The translations under genes and the position numbers were made by a program. Below are positions 29,001-38,032 of a DNA stretch of 64,000 bases, piece by piece. The notes beneath the pieces are model-generated. The model was not told the origin of the DNA. It made no database searches and saw only the letters and a list, made by a program, of their open reading frames with translations. The stretch is from assembly GCA_016194745.1 (NCBI GenBank), contig JACQBA010000012.1, positions 211,224 to 275,223 on the forward strand, given 5' to 3'. How positions within the stretch are numbered: position 1 is the first letter of the stretch; each line of letters opens with the position of its first letter. The DNA comes from Elusimicrobiota bacterium (GTDB taxonomy: Bacteria; Elusimicrobiota; Elusimicrobia; UBA1565; JACRDR01).

Positions 29001-29006
29001 GGGCGC

Positions 29007-31268
29007 GTGCGGCGTCCCCTGAAGTTCCTCCTTCGGTCGGTAAAATTCCTCTTTCGAGTGGTAGGGCTCCTCGCTATCCTGCTCGTGCTCGCGGCGGGAG
29101 CCGCCGCGTTCATCCTCAGCCGGATGCTGACGCCGGAGGGCACCAAGGCGATCGTGGTCTCCGAACTCCAGAACGTCCTTCACCGGCCGGTCGAGGTGCA
29201 GAGCGTGCATGTGCTCTTCTACGAGGGCATCCGGATCCGCGGACTCAGGGTGCTCGAGGCGCCTGGGTTCAAGGGGCCTGACTTCATCGCCAGCGACGTT
29301 CTCGTGGCCAAGTACAAGTGGCGGGCCCTGCTCGAGAAGCGGCTGGAACTGAGCGAACTTCGCCTCGTCTCACCGCGCATCCAGATCATCCGCCGCGAGG
29401 ACGGCAAGTGGAACGTGGAGGACATCTTCGTCTCCAGCTCGACGCAGCACGCCCAAGCCAAGGCCGGCAGGTTCAAGCTTCCGTTCTCGCTCGCGGCCGA
29501 CGTCATCACTGTCGACCACGGCGAAGTTTCGGTGATGGACGATCTGCGCGACCATAACTACCGGTTCAAGGGAGTCGATCTGAAGGTGGTCGAGTTCGAC
29601 CAGGCGAAGCCGTTCGTCATCGACGGAAAGTTCGAGAACACGATACAGGGCCGCGGCGGCGAGGTGCACGACAAGTTCATGGTGAAAGGCGCCGTGTCCC
29701 TGGCGGGCTTCAAGTGGGAGGACTCCTACTTCTCCGCCGAAAAGATCCGCGGCAGCCTCGAGGGAAAGAGCCTGACTGCTTCCGGAAACCTGAAGGACTT
29801 CAAGCGGCCGTCCATCGAGCTCTCCGCCAAGCTGCCGGATCTGGATTCGGAGTACCTGAAGAAATTTTGGCCCAAGTTGCCCGAGGGCCTGCTGATCCCG
29901 GCCGCCCAGTGGAAGGCGCGCTTGACGCTGCCGGCAACGGGTCACCTGCTCGTCGATCACGTCGAGGCGTCGGCGCCTCCGCTGCGCGCGCAGGGCCGGG
30001 GTTCCTTGGTGATCGACGAGGACGACCGGCGCTGGAAGCTGACCGCGACCGTCCCGCCGACGCCGCTGGCGGACTTGGCGCGCCTGTGGAGCGGATTCGG
30101 CAAGCATGATCTCTCCGGCACCGGCTCGGGCACCGTGTCCTTCTCCGGCGTCTTTGGGGAGCATCCGACGCCCGTGCGCCTCGAGAGCACGAGCTTTTCG
30201 GCGACGAGCCTCGGGGGCGTCTTCTTCAAGCCCAACCATCGCTTGAGCCGCGTCGACTTGAGCGTTTCCGCCAAGGACAACCTGGACGATGTGTCATTCA
30301 CGGTGACCCGAGGGACGGCCGTGGTCTACGGCAGCTCGTTCTCCGACTTGTCGTTGACCCTGAAGCTCATGAAGGGCGACGTGACGCTCGAGCGCCTGGG
30401 TCTCACCTGGGACGCTTCGAAGCTCACGTTGTGCGGCCGCCTGAAAAACCTGTCCGCGCCCAAAGAGGTGCGCCTCGACGCGTCCGTCGACCGGCTGCGG
30501 CTAGACCAGGCGATCGCCGAGGGCACCCGGATCGTGCAGCAGATCAAGCCTCCGGACTCCAAGCCGCGCACCGGCCAGTGGTCCCAGATCTTCAAGTACT
30601 CGATCCCCAAGACGTTCCCCGCGACCGCGGGCCGGCTCCGAGTCGAGAACGTGCTGGCGCCCGACTTCACGACCCACAGCTTTCGCGGTCTATGGAACTT
30701 GGAAGGCATCTCGACGGGCTTGTCGCAGGTCAGCGGCAACGTGAAGGTGAGCTTCGGCCCCGGCCGCGTGCTGGACATCCCGAAGCTCGAGGAGTCGAGC
30801 AAGCTTCTCAAGGTTCTCTTCCTGCCCTTCGTGTTCATGCACCGCCTCAATAATCTCGCGGTCATCAGCGCCGCGACGGCCTATCCGAAGTCGTTCGATT
30901 TCACCACGATCAGCGGAGAGTACGGACTGAAGGCCGGGTTCGTCGACTTTCGGAAATTCCACCTCGACAGCGGCGTGCTGAAGGCGTTCGCCGAAGGGAC
31001 GGTCGATTTTCCGAAAGAGAAGGTCGAGCTTCACGTGCAGACCAAGCTGAGCGACGCGAGAGGCGCCCTTCCCGAGTATCTCACGGGAGAGGACGGGCGG
31101 CCGGCCATCGGATTTTTCGTCGAGAACGATTTGAATAAGCCCGACGTGCGCATCGACTTGCACAAGCAGTCGTCGCGCGCGATCGAGGACGCCGCGGAGG
31201 CCGCCGAAAAGCGGAGCCAGCCGGTCTTGAGGAACTTGGAAGGAGGAGGCTTATGCGTCGCGCGATGA
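29007..31268 (+). CDS. AsmA-family protein
   Basis: A 753-residue protein with one N-terminal membrane segment (about residues 17-37) and the family pattern LQNVLHRPVEVQSVHVLFYEGIRIRGLRVLEAPGF, ASDVLVAKYKWRALLEKRLELSELRLVSPRI and REDGKWNVEDIFV. The C-terminal part (GEYGLKAGFVDFRKFHLDSG, GTVDFPKEKVELHVQT) is the AsmA_2-like end. It should span the periplasm and move or organise lipids for the outer membrane. Its end overlaps pyrE by 16 bp. The GTG start follows an extended -10 by 6 bases. Confidence 0.85.
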   Translation: MRRPLKFLLRSVKFLFRVVGLLAILLVLAAGAAAFILSRMLTPEGTKAIVVSELQNVLHRPVEVQSVHVLFYEGIRIRGLRVLEAPGFKGPDFIASDVLVAKYKWRALLEKRLELSELRLVSPRIQIIRREDGKWNVEDIFVSSSTQHAQAKAGRFKLPFSLAADVITVDHGEVSVMDDLRDHNYRFKGVDLKVVEFDQAKPFVIDGKFENTIQGRGGEVHDKFMVKGAVSLAGFKWEDSYFSAEKIRGSLEGKSLTASGNLKDFKRPSIELSAKLPDLDSEYLKKFWPKLPEGLLIPAAQWKARLTLPATGHLLVDHVEASAPPLRAQGRGSLVIDEDDRRWKLTATVPPTPLADLARLWSGFGKHDLSGTGSGTVSFSGVFGEHPTPVRLESTSFSATSLGGVFFKPNHRLSRVDLSVSAKDNLDDVSFTVTRGTAVVYGSSFSDLSLTLKLMKGDVTLERLGLTWDASKLTLCGRLKNLSAPKEVRLDASVDRLRLDQAIAEGTRIVQQIKPPDSKPRTGQWSQIFKYSIPKTFPATAGRLRVENVLAPDFTTHSFRGLWNLEGISTGLSQVSGNVKVSFGPGRVLDIPKLEESSKLLKVLFLPFVFMHRLNNLAVISAATAYPKSFDFTTISGEYGLKAGFVDFRKFHLDSGVLKAFAEGTVDFPKEKVELHVQTKLSDARGALPEYLTGEDGRPAIGFFVENDLNKPDVRIDLHKQSSRAIEDAAEAAEKRSQPVLRNLEGGGLCVAR

Positions 31269-31858
31269 ACAAGTTGGACGTGGTCGGTCTGCTGCAGGAG
31301 CACGGGGCAATCATAAGCGGGCACTTCGAGCTTTTGTCGGGGCTGCATAGCCCGACGTACATCCAGACGGCGGTGGTGCTGCAGTATCCGCACGTCTGCA
31401 ATAAGCTGGCGAAGGCGCTGTGCTTCAAGTTTCCTCAGGCCGTCGACGTGGTGCTTTCGCCCAGCATGGGCGGCGTGATCATCGGCCAGGAGGTCGCCCG
31501 GGAAAAGAAATGCCGGGCGATCTTCGCGGAGAGACAGGGCGGCGCGATGGTGCTCCGCAGGGATTTCCGTCTCGAGCCCGGCCAGCGGACGCTGATCGTC
31601 GAGGACGTCCTGACGACGGGCCGGACCACGAGCGAGCTCGTCTCCCTGGCGTGGGCCTACGGCGCCAAGGTCGTCGGCGTCGCGGCGATCGTGGACCGCT
31701 CGATGGCGTCCTTGCCGCTCAAGGTTCCGGTCCGCGCGCTCGTCCCCATCCCGGTCAAGGTGTCGGCGCCCGAGTCGTGTCCCTTGTGCGCGCGGGGCAC
31801 GCCGCTGACGCGTCCCGGGATGCACAACATCGAATTTCTCCACGGCCTTGAAGGATGA
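31253..31858 (+). CDS. pyrE: Orotate phosphoribosyltransferase
   Basis: A 201-residue cytosolic enzyme of pyrimidine synthesis that converts orotate and PRPP to OMP. It carries the OPRT N-terminal pattern LLQEHGAIISGHFELLSGLHSPTYIQ, the PRPP-binding loop RTLIVEDVLTTGRTTSE, and a C-terminal CPLCARGTPLTRPG motif seen in many bacterial OPRTs. The start at 31253 has GGAGG 6 bases upstream, inside the end of the AsmA gene. The stop overlaps the MFS gene start. Confidence 0.95.
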   Translation: MRRAMNKLDVVGLLQEHGAIISGHFELLSGLHSPTYIQTAVVLQYPHVCNKLAKALCFKFPQAVDVVLSPSMGGVIIGQEVAREKKCRAIFAERQGGAMVLRRDFRLEPGQRTLIVEDVLTTGRTTSELVSLAWAYGAKVVGVAAIVDRSMASLPLKVPVRALVPIPVKVSAPESCPLCARGTPLTRPGMHNIEFLHGLEG

Positions 31859-33060
31859 AGACGGTCCGCGGCCTCTGGCTGCTGTTCGGATGCCAGACTC
31901 TCTTGGCCGCGGGCCTGTCTTTGTCCTTTCCGTTCTTCGCCCTGTATTTGCACCGGGACAGGGGGGTCTCTATGTCCGTCGTGGGAGTCTGCCTCTCGAT
32001 CTCGTTCCTCATGACGGCCGTGGGGCAGGGGCTCGGGGGAGAGCTCGCCGACCTCGTTGGACGCCGCCGCGTGCTCATGTTCGGCCTCTTTTCGCGCGCG
32101 GCGGCGGCGCTGGCCATCGCGTGCGCCATGTGGCTCCAGTGGCCGGCGCCGCTGATCGTGGTCTTCCATTTTATCGCGTCCCTGGTAGGCAACTTCTACG
32201 ATCCGGCCGCGCGGAGCTGGGTGGCCGACAGGACGCACGAGGATGAGCGGATCAAGGCGTACGGCATCTTGAGGATCGCGGAGAACGTCGGGTGGGCGAC
32301 CGGCCCGGCCTTCGGCGGCGTCATGGCCGAGACGTCGTATCCGCTGCTCTTCGCCATCACGGCCGGCGCGTGCGTCATCGGGGGGATCGCGGTCTTCGTG
32401 GGCATCCCCGAGTCGAGCGGGGTCCTGAGGTCGGATCCGTTCCAGTTCAGGTCGGTTCTCAAGGCGGGGGAAGACCGGCGCTTCCTCAACTACAGTTTGT
32501 TCTTGCTGCTCTTGTCGGTCGTCATGGCGCAACTCGTCGTCTCGTTGTCGATCTTCGCGACTACCTTCCTTCACCTCAGCGAACGCAACGTCGGCCTGCT
32601 CTTCACGCTCAACGGAGCGATGGTCGTGCTCCTGCAGTATCCGGTAAGCGCGGGGCTCACGCGCTATCGTCTCACCTCTGGACTCGTGGCGGGCAGCGTC
32701 CTATATGCGATCGGCTACCTCTGCGTCGGCTTCGCGGGAGGCTTCGCCGCGCTGTGCGCCGCGATGGCCGTCGTGACCCTCGGCGAGATCAGCGTGGCGC
32801 CGGGCGTGATCAGCTTGGCGGCCAACCTCGCGCCGACGCACGAGAAGGGGCGCTATCAGGGATTTTCGGGACTCATGCGCCAAGCCGGGATGGCTCTCGG
32901 GCCGTTGACCGGCTGTTACGCGCTGCAGTACGTCGGGCCGCGCTGGGCTGCGGGGCCATGGATCGGGGTATCGGTGCTCGGAGGCGCCGCCGCCGCCGGA
33001 TTCCTGGTGCTCCGCTCGTCCCTGACGGCGAGAGAAGAAGGGCTACCGGAGGATTCATGA
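31855..33060 (+). CDS. Major facilitator superfamily transporter
   Basis: A 401-residue protein with 12 predicted membrane segments. The conserved loop 2-3 motif appears as GELADLVGRRRVLMFG. It resembles sugar or drug exporters of the MFS_1 group (YajR/MdtH-like) at the level of layout only. The ATG overlaps the pyrE stop and its stop overlaps purB, so it lies between two nucleotide-synthesis genes. The substrate is unknown; a nucleoside or base would be a guess. Confidence 0.85.
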   Translation: MKTVRGLWLLFGCQTLLAAGLSLSFPFFALYLHRDRGVSMSVVGVCLSISFLMTAVGQGLGGELADLVGRRRVLMFGLFSRAAAALAIACAMWLQWPAPLIVVFHFIASLVGNFYDPAARSWVADRTHEDERIKAYGILRIAENVGWATGPAFGGVMAETSYPLLFAITAGACVIGGIAVFVGIPESSGVLRSDPFQFRSVLKAGEDRRFLNYSLFLLLLSVVMAQLVVSLSIFATTFLHLSERNVGLLFTLNGAMVVLLQYPVSAGLTRYRLTSGLVAGSVLYAIGYLCVGFAGGFAALCAAMAVVTLGEISVAPGVISLAANLAPTHEKGRYQGFSGLMRQAGMALGPLTGCYALQYVGPRWAAGPWIGVSVLGGAAAAGFLVLRSSLTAREEGLPEDS

Positions 33061-34367
33061 TCGATAGATACATGCGCGCCGAGATGGCGGGCATCTGGTC
33101 GGACGAACGGCGGTTCCAGCTGATGTTGGAACTGGAGACGGCGTTCTTGGAGTTCCTCGCCCGAGAAAAGAAAATCCCGCAGGCGGAGATCCGCGCGCTG
33201 CGCGCGGTCGCCGGAAAGCCCTTGGCGGCGCGGGTCAAGGAGAAGGAGGCGACGAGCGGACACGAGATCGTCGCCTTGCTCCAAGTCCTCTCGGCCGAGT
33301 TGAAGGGAAAGGCTCCCAGCATCGACCGCTATCTTCATTACGGGCTCACGTCCTCGGACGTCATGGACACCGTCTTGGCGCTCCAGCTCAAGGAGGCGTC
33401 GGACCTCCTCTTGAAGGGGTGGAAGTCGACGGCGGCGCAGATTTCGCGGTTGGCCGTCGAGCACGAGACGACGTGGATGGTGGGGCGGACCCACGGCGTC
33501 CATGCCGAGCCGCTCACTTTCGGCGTCAAGCTCGCGGGCTGGCACGCCGAGGCGATGCGATGCATCGATCGGGTGGCGGCCGCGCGGGAGACGATCGCTT
33601 TCGGAAAGCTCTCGGGAGCCGTCGGCACCTTCAGCCAGCTCAGCCCGGCGCTGGAAGCCGCGGTGCTGAGGAAATTCGGGCTCAAGCCCGAGCCCGTCGC
33701 GACCCAGGTCATTCCTCGGGACCGCCACGCCGACTACTTCCACGCGCTGGTCCTTTCGGCGACGGCGATCGAGCGCTTCGCCCTCGAGATCCGGCATCTG
33801 CAGCGTACGGAGGTCCTCGAGGCGGAAGAGCCGTTCACGGAAGGGCAGAAAGGGTCGTCCGCGATGCCGCACAAGCGCAACCCGATTCTCTGCGAGAACT
33901 TGTGCGGGCTGGCCCGTCTCGTGCGCGCCTACGAGGCCGCGGTCGTCGAGAACGTCCCCCTCTGGCACGAGCGGGACATCAGCCACTCCTCGGTCGAGCG
34001 CGTCGTCATGCCCGATGCGACGATCCTCCTGGACTTCATGCTGCACCGCTTCTCGCGGGTGCTGGAAGGCCTTCAGGTGTATCCCGAGAGGATGAAGCAC
34101 AACCTGGACCGGTCGCTCGGCCTCGTGTTCTCCCAGCGCATCCTGCTGCGGCTCATCGACAAGGGACTCGGGCGGCTCAAGGCCTACGAGCTCGTGCAGC
34201 GCAACGCCATGAAGACGTGGACGAGCCAGGAGCCGTTCATGAACGTCCTGCTCAAGGACCCCGAGGTCGTTTCCACGCTGCCGGCCAAGGAGCTGCGGTC
34301 GTGCTTCGACTTGAACGGTTATCGAAAGTCGGCGCGGGAACTCCTCAGGCGCGGCGGGGTGAACTAG
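33057..34367 (+). CDS. purB: Adenylosuccinate lyase
   Basis: A 436-residue enzyme acting twice in purine synthesis (SAICAR to AICAR; adenylosuccinate to AMP). Family signatures: HYGLTSSDVMDT, the catalytic-His region MVGRTHGVHAEPLTFG, and the flexible-loop signature GSSAMPHKRNPILCEN. The length fits the 430-450 residue bacterial type. It is coupled to the MFS gene by an ATGA overlap and converges on the coiled-coil gene with a 4-base overlap. Confidence 0.97.
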   Translation: MIDRYMRAEMAGIWSDERRFQLMLELETAFLEFLAREKKIPQAEIRALRAVAGKPLAARVKEKEATSGHEIVALLQVLSAELKGKAPSIDRYLHYGLTSSDVMDTVLALQLKEASDLLLKGWKSTAAQISRLAVEHETTWMVGRTHGVHAEPLTFGVKLAGWHAEAMRCIDRVAAARETIAFGKLSGAVGTFSQLSPALEAAVLRKFGLKPEPVATQVIPRDRHADYFHALVLSATAIERFALEIRHLQRTEVLEAEEPFTEGQKGSSAMPHKRNPILCENLCGLARLVRAYEAAVVENVPLWHERDISHSSVERVVMPDATILLDFMLHRFSRVLEGLQVYPERMKHNLDRSLGLVFSQRILLRLIDKGLGRLKAYELVQRNAMKTWTSQEPFMNVLLKDPEVVSTLPAKELRSCFDLNGYRKSARELLRRGGVN

Positions 34368-35890
34368 GGCGCGGCGGGGCCGTCCGTCGAGGCGCGTCCC
34401 TCGGCGATCTTCGCCTGCTGCTGGAGTCGGTCGATCTCGGCGCGCAGCTTGAATATCTCTTCCATCCGGCTCGCGTCCTGCTTCACCATCATCTCGACCA
34501 TCGACTGCTCGCGGAACTCCATCTCCCGCTTGAGAGAGGTCAGCTCGTTCTCCATGTTGCCGACGGCGATCATTTGGGCCTCGCCTTCCTGAAGGATCGA
34601 GCGCATCATTTCGGCGTCCTGCTGGAGCGTATCGAGGTCGAAGCGGAGCTTCTCCTTCTCGGCGGTCGTTTCCGTGAGCTGGCCTTCTACCGACTCGAGC
34701 TCGACCTGAAGATTCTGACGGTCTTTCATCGTCTGGACGAGGTCGCTTCCCGTGCACGCGCTGGCCAGCGTCTTCTCGAGTTTCGCGACGAGCTCGGCTA
34801 GCGACGCGATCTTGTGGTCGGCCTGAGGGTCGACCGATGGCTGAGGCTGCGACTGGAGGCGTTCGATCGCGCCTTCGAGCCGCTCGACCGCAACGGCCAG
34901 CGCCTCGATCTTCGGATCCGGCGGCGGAGGCGCCGGAGGAATCTGGGCGGCGCGCACTACCTCGTTGGCGCGGTCCAGGGCCGCCTGGAGCTTCTCGCCG
35001 AGCGCCGCGAGGTCTGCGAGCTTGGCCTCGAGCGACGGCGCCGACGGCGAGGGCGCGGCCTGCGCGGCGCTCGAGGGAGCGCCGGACGCCGGCCTAGCGG
35101 CGCGCACGAGCGAAATGGTCTGATCCACCGCCTTGAGGACGCGGCCGAGATTGGACTGTTGAGCCTGCACCGCGGCGCCTAGGCCCGAGACGAGCTTGCG
35201 GACGTCCTCGAGTTCGCCCGGCTTGGGGTCGGGGCTTGGCGTCGGTTCGGGCTCAATCGGGGCGGCCTTCGGCGCTTCGGCGAGAGGTTCCAGCTGTGGC
35301 GCGGGAACGGGCGCCGGCTCGGGCTTCGGCTCCGGGGAAGGCGCGGCCGCGGCCTGGACGGGATGGGGAATGGATTGCAGCGGAGGGGCTTGCTCGGGTG
35401 CGGTGAATATCGCGGCGGCCGGCCGCGTCTGGGCCGCCGCGTCCCCGTTTCGGACGGCCCTCGGGACGATGCTGAACGCAAGCCCGCTCAAGCGGTGGCG
35501 CACCATCTCGAGCCCCTCCAGCATGGCCGTGTTCTGCCCCTGCTTGGCGGCCTCGGCGGCGGGTCCCGCGAGCGTGTTGACCCCGAGCCCCAGAACGCGC
35601 CTGCAGGCCGAATAGTCGATGTCGATGAGCAGGAACCGCCGTCGGCGCTCAGCCGGAGGAATCGCGTCCGATTGGACCAGCGTGAGCAGCTCGAAGGCGC
35701 TCGAGTCGAATTTGTTGCACTTCTCGATGACCTGGTCCTTGAGCGTGGACCACGAAGACCACGGCGGAAGGGGAGCCTGCCCCGCGAGCTGCAGGACGTG
35801 CGACGCGAGTTCCCGGATCTCCGCCTGAGCGACGCGGATCGACTCCATCTCGATGATCCGTTGCTCCGCGGGCGCTGCCGTCGGCTCCAT
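34364..35890 (-). CDS. Coiled-coil protein with Pro-rich linker, function unknown
   Basis: A 508-residue soluble protein without a signal peptide. Residues 1-150 are helical (YSACRRVLGLGVNTLAGPAA), residues 165-245 are a Pro/Ala/Glu linker, and residues 245-500 are coiled coils (LEDVRKLVSGLGAAVQAQQ; ELTSLKREMEFREQSMVEM; LRAEIDRLQQQAKIAEG). The overall layout suggests a scaffold or cytoskeletal/polar organiser. No family is recognised. A near-consensus promoter and an AGGAGG ribosome-binding site just before the ATG indicate strong, independent expression. Confidence 0.7.
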   Translation of the reverse strand: MEPTAAPAEQRIIEMESIRVAQAEIRELASHVLQLAGQAPLPPWSSWSTLKDQVIEKCNKFDSSAFELLTLVQSDAIPPAERRRRFLLIDIDYSACRRVLGLGVNTLAGPAAEAAKQGQNTAMLEGLEMVRHRLSGLAFSIVPRAVRNGDAAAQTRPAAAIFTAPEQAPPLQSIPHPVQAAAAPSPEPKPEPAPVPAPQLEPLAEAPKAAPIEPEPTPSPDPKPGELEDVRKLVSGLGAAVQAQQSNLGRVLKAVDQTISLVRAARPASGAPSSAAQAAPSPSAPSLEAKLADLAALGEKLQAALDRANEVVRAAQIPPAPPPPDPKIEALAVAVERLEGAIERLQSQPQPSVDPQADHKIASLAELVAKLEKTLASACTGSDLVQTMKDRQNLQVELESVEGQLTETTAEKEKLRFDLDTLQQDAEMMRSILQEGEAQMIAVGNMENELTSLKREMEFREQSMVEMMVKQDASRMEEIFKLRAEIDRLQQQAKIAEGRASTDGPAAP

Positions 35891-35908
35891 GACTCCTCCT
35901 GTTTAGGT

Positions 35909-35937
35909 TTTATAGCCCTGGCCCAGAGTGAAGTCAA
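35909..35937 (-). promoter_or_regulatory. Near-consensus promoter of the coiled-coil protein gene
   Basis: On the minus strand TTGACT (35932-35937), a 17-base spacer and TATAAA (35909-35914). An AGGAGG ribosome-binding site follows just before the ATG at 35890. Confidence 0.8.
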
Positions 35938-36045
35938 GTACTGGATGTTTACAGGATTTTACAGCGAAAATCGCCCGAATTTTTGGTCTCGAACCTTGCG
36001 GCGACTCCGGACGATACCGTCCCCAGGTAGGTCCGCCGGAAATGC

Positions 36046-36051
36046 TAAAAT
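36046..36051 (+). promoter_or_regulatory. Extended -10 of a leaderless start (DUF62 gene)
   Basis: TGCTAAAAT (extended -10, hexamer TAAAAT) ends 6 bases before the ATG at 36058. No ribosome-binding site is present. Confidence 0.5.
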
Positions 36052-36057
36052 GAACGA

Positions 36058-36831
36058 ATGTCGGCGCTCATCGCACTCCTCACCGATTTCGGCCATGCCG
36101 ACCCGTTCGTAGGGATCATGAAGGGCGTCATCCTGGCGCGCGCGCCCGAGGCTCGCATCGTCGACGTGTCCCATGAGACCCCGCCGCAGGACATCCGCGC
36201 CGCGGCGTTCCGCTTGATGGAGGCGGTCCCCTATTTCCCGGATGGGACGCTGTTCGTGTCCGTGATCGACCCAGGCGTCGGCTCCGCGCGGGGCATCCTG
36301 TGGGCGCGCTCGGACCGCCACTCGTTCCTCGCGCCGGACAACGGGATCCTCGGCTGGGCGGAACGCGCGGGACCTTTTCGCGAAGTCCGCGCGGTCACCA
36401 ACGACGACCTCTTCCTCAAGCCGGTCAGCGCCACGTTCCATGGACGGGACGTGTTCGCGCCCGTCGCCGCGTACCTCGCCGCCGGAGGCAACGCATCCGC
36501 GCTGGGACTCGCGGCGGTGTCGTGGACGCGCTTCGAGTTTCCGGAGCCGCGCGTGGCCAAAGGCCGCGTCCTGGGAACCGTGCTCGCGATCGATCGCTTC
36601 GGTAACGCCATCACGAACCTCCGTCCCGCGGCCGTAGCCGGGACGTTCCGCCATCGTCGGCGCGTGGTCGGCCCCCTGCGCTCGCACTACGCGGCGGCCG
36701 CGCCGGGCCGCGCGCTCGCGGTGCCGGGTTCCTCGGGGTTCGTCGAGCTTTCCGTCCGCGACGGCAGTTTCGCGGCCAAATTCAAAGCCCGGGTCGGCGA
36801 CCCGGTGGAGGCGCTCGATGCAGCAGCCTGA
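36058..36831 (+). CDS. S-adenosylmethionine hydrolase (DUF62 hydroxide adenosyltransferase)
   Basis: A 257-residue protein of the fluorinase/chlorinase superfamily. Motifs: LLTDFGHADPFVGIMKGVI, VSHETPPQDIRAAAF, VIDPGVGSARG, APDNGILGW, ATFHGRDVFAPVAAYLA and IDRFGNAITNL. I see no room for the 20-odd-residue loop that marks true fluorinases, so it should use water to cleave SAM into adenosine and methionine, as DUF62 proteins do. The physiological role in bacteria is unclear. The next gene starts inside its last 14 bases. Confidence 0.88.
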   Translation: MSALIALLTDFGHADPFVGIMKGVILARAPEARIVDVSHETPPQDIRAAAFRLMEAVPYFPDGTLFVSVIDPGVGSARGILWARSDRHSFLAPDNGILGWAERAGPFREVRAVTNDDLFLKPVSATFHGRDVFAPVAAYLAAGGNASALGLAAVSWTRFEFPEPRVAKGRVLGTVLAIDRFGNAITNLRPAAVAGTFRHRRRVVGPLRSHYAAAAPGRALAVPGSSGFVELSVRDGSFAAKFKARVGDPVEALDAAA

Positions 36832-38032
36832 AGCGGCGGCCGTTCAAGAGACCCCGGCGACGTTGAGGCTCAAGCCCGGGGAAGAGGACCGCCTGCTGGC
36901 GGGTCATCAGTGGCTGTTCTCCAACGAGGTGGACAAGATCGAAGGCGAGGTCCAGCCGGGCTCGCTCGCGGTGGCTGTGACGTCGCGCGGCCAGCCGGTG
37001 GGGATCGGCGTCTACAACCCGCACAGCTTGATCGCCTGGCGGCTGTGGTCCCGGACGGTCGAGGCGATCGACGTGGAATTTTTCCGGCGGCGGCTGCAGG
37101 CCGCGCTGCGCCTTCGCGAACGGCTGTATCCCGGGGAGCGCTCGTTCCGCCTCTGCTTCGGCGAGTCGGACGGGCTTCCCGGCCTGGTGGTCGACAAGTA
37201 CGAAGACGTCCTCGTACTTCAAGTGCTTTCGGCCGGGATGGAAAAGCGTATCGACCTCATCGCGGAGGCGCTGGACCTCCTGGTGGCGCCCAAGGGCATC
37301 TTCCTCAGCAACGACCACTCGGCGCGGGCGCTGGAAGGTCTCAAGAGCGAGCGGCGCGTCCTGAAGGGCGACGTACCGGGCAAGGTGACGATCCAGGAAG
37401 CCGGAGTCAAGTTCGTCACGCCGATGACGGAAGGGCAGAAGACCGGCTTCTATTTCGACCAACGAGAGAACCGGGCCTGCGCGGCGCGCTTCGCGAAGGA
37501 CCGCAACGTTCTCGACCTTCATTGCTACACGGGCGGATTCTCGCTGGCGCTCGCCAAGGCCGGCGCGGCGAAGGTGCTCGGCCTTGACAGCTCGGAACTC
37601 GCCATCGGCTTGGCCCGCGAGGGCGCGGCGCTCAACGGGCTGGAGGGCGTCTGCGAGTTCGACCAAGGTGAGGCGGAGGAGGTCCTCCGCGCGTTCTCTA
37701 CCCAACGCCAGCCCTTCGAGCCGGACTTCATCCTCGTCGATCCGCCGAGCTTCGTGCCGTCCCGCAAGCACCTCGCCAAGGCGCTGCGGGCGTACGTGAA
37801 GCTCAACGCGCTCGCCATGAAGTGCCTGAGCTCCGGCGGCTTCTTGGCCTCGAGCACTTGCTCCCACCACGTCGGGCGGGAGGACTTCATGCAAATGCTC
37901 CGCGAGTCCGCCGCCAAGGCCGGGCGCCGGTTCCGCGTGCTCGAGGAGCGGACGCAGGCCGGGGACCATCCGATCCTCCTGGCGATGCCCGAGACGCAGT
38001 ACCTTCATTTCGCCTTGCTCGAAGCGCTGTGA
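36818..38032 (+). CDS. rlmI: 23S rRNA (cytosine-C5) methyltransferase, RlmI-like
   Basis: A 404-residue enzyme with an N-terminal PUA domain (RLKPGEEDRLLAGHQWLFSNEVDKI), a linker domain and a C-terminal Rossmann methyltransferase: GFYFDQRENRACAARFA, motif I NVLDLHCYTGGFSLALAKAG, motif IV LVDPPSFVPSR, and SSTCSHHV with the catalytic Cys. RlmI methylates C1962 of 23S rRNA in E. coli. The start overlaps the DUF62 gene by 14 bases. Its stop overlaps the next GTG. Confidence 0.88.
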   Translation: MQQPEAAAVQETPATLRLKPGEEDRLLAGHQWLFSNEVDKIEGEVQPGSLAVAVTSRGQPVGIGVYNPHSLIAWRLWSRTVEAIDVEFFRRRLQAALRLRERLYPGERSFRLCFGESDGLPGLVVDKYEDVLVLQVLSAGMEKRIDLIAEALDLLVAPKGIFLSNDHSARALEGLKSERRVLKGDVPGKVTIQEAGVKFVTPMTEGQKTGFYFDQRENRACAARFAKDRNVLDLHCYTGGFSLALAKAGAAKVLGLDSSELAIGLAREGAALNGLEGVCEFDQGEAEEVLRAFSTQRQPFEPDFILVDPPSFVPSRKHLAKALRAYVKLNALAMKCLSSGGFLASSTCSHHVGREDFMQMLRESAAKAGRRFRVLEERTQAGDHPILLAMPETQYLHFALLEAL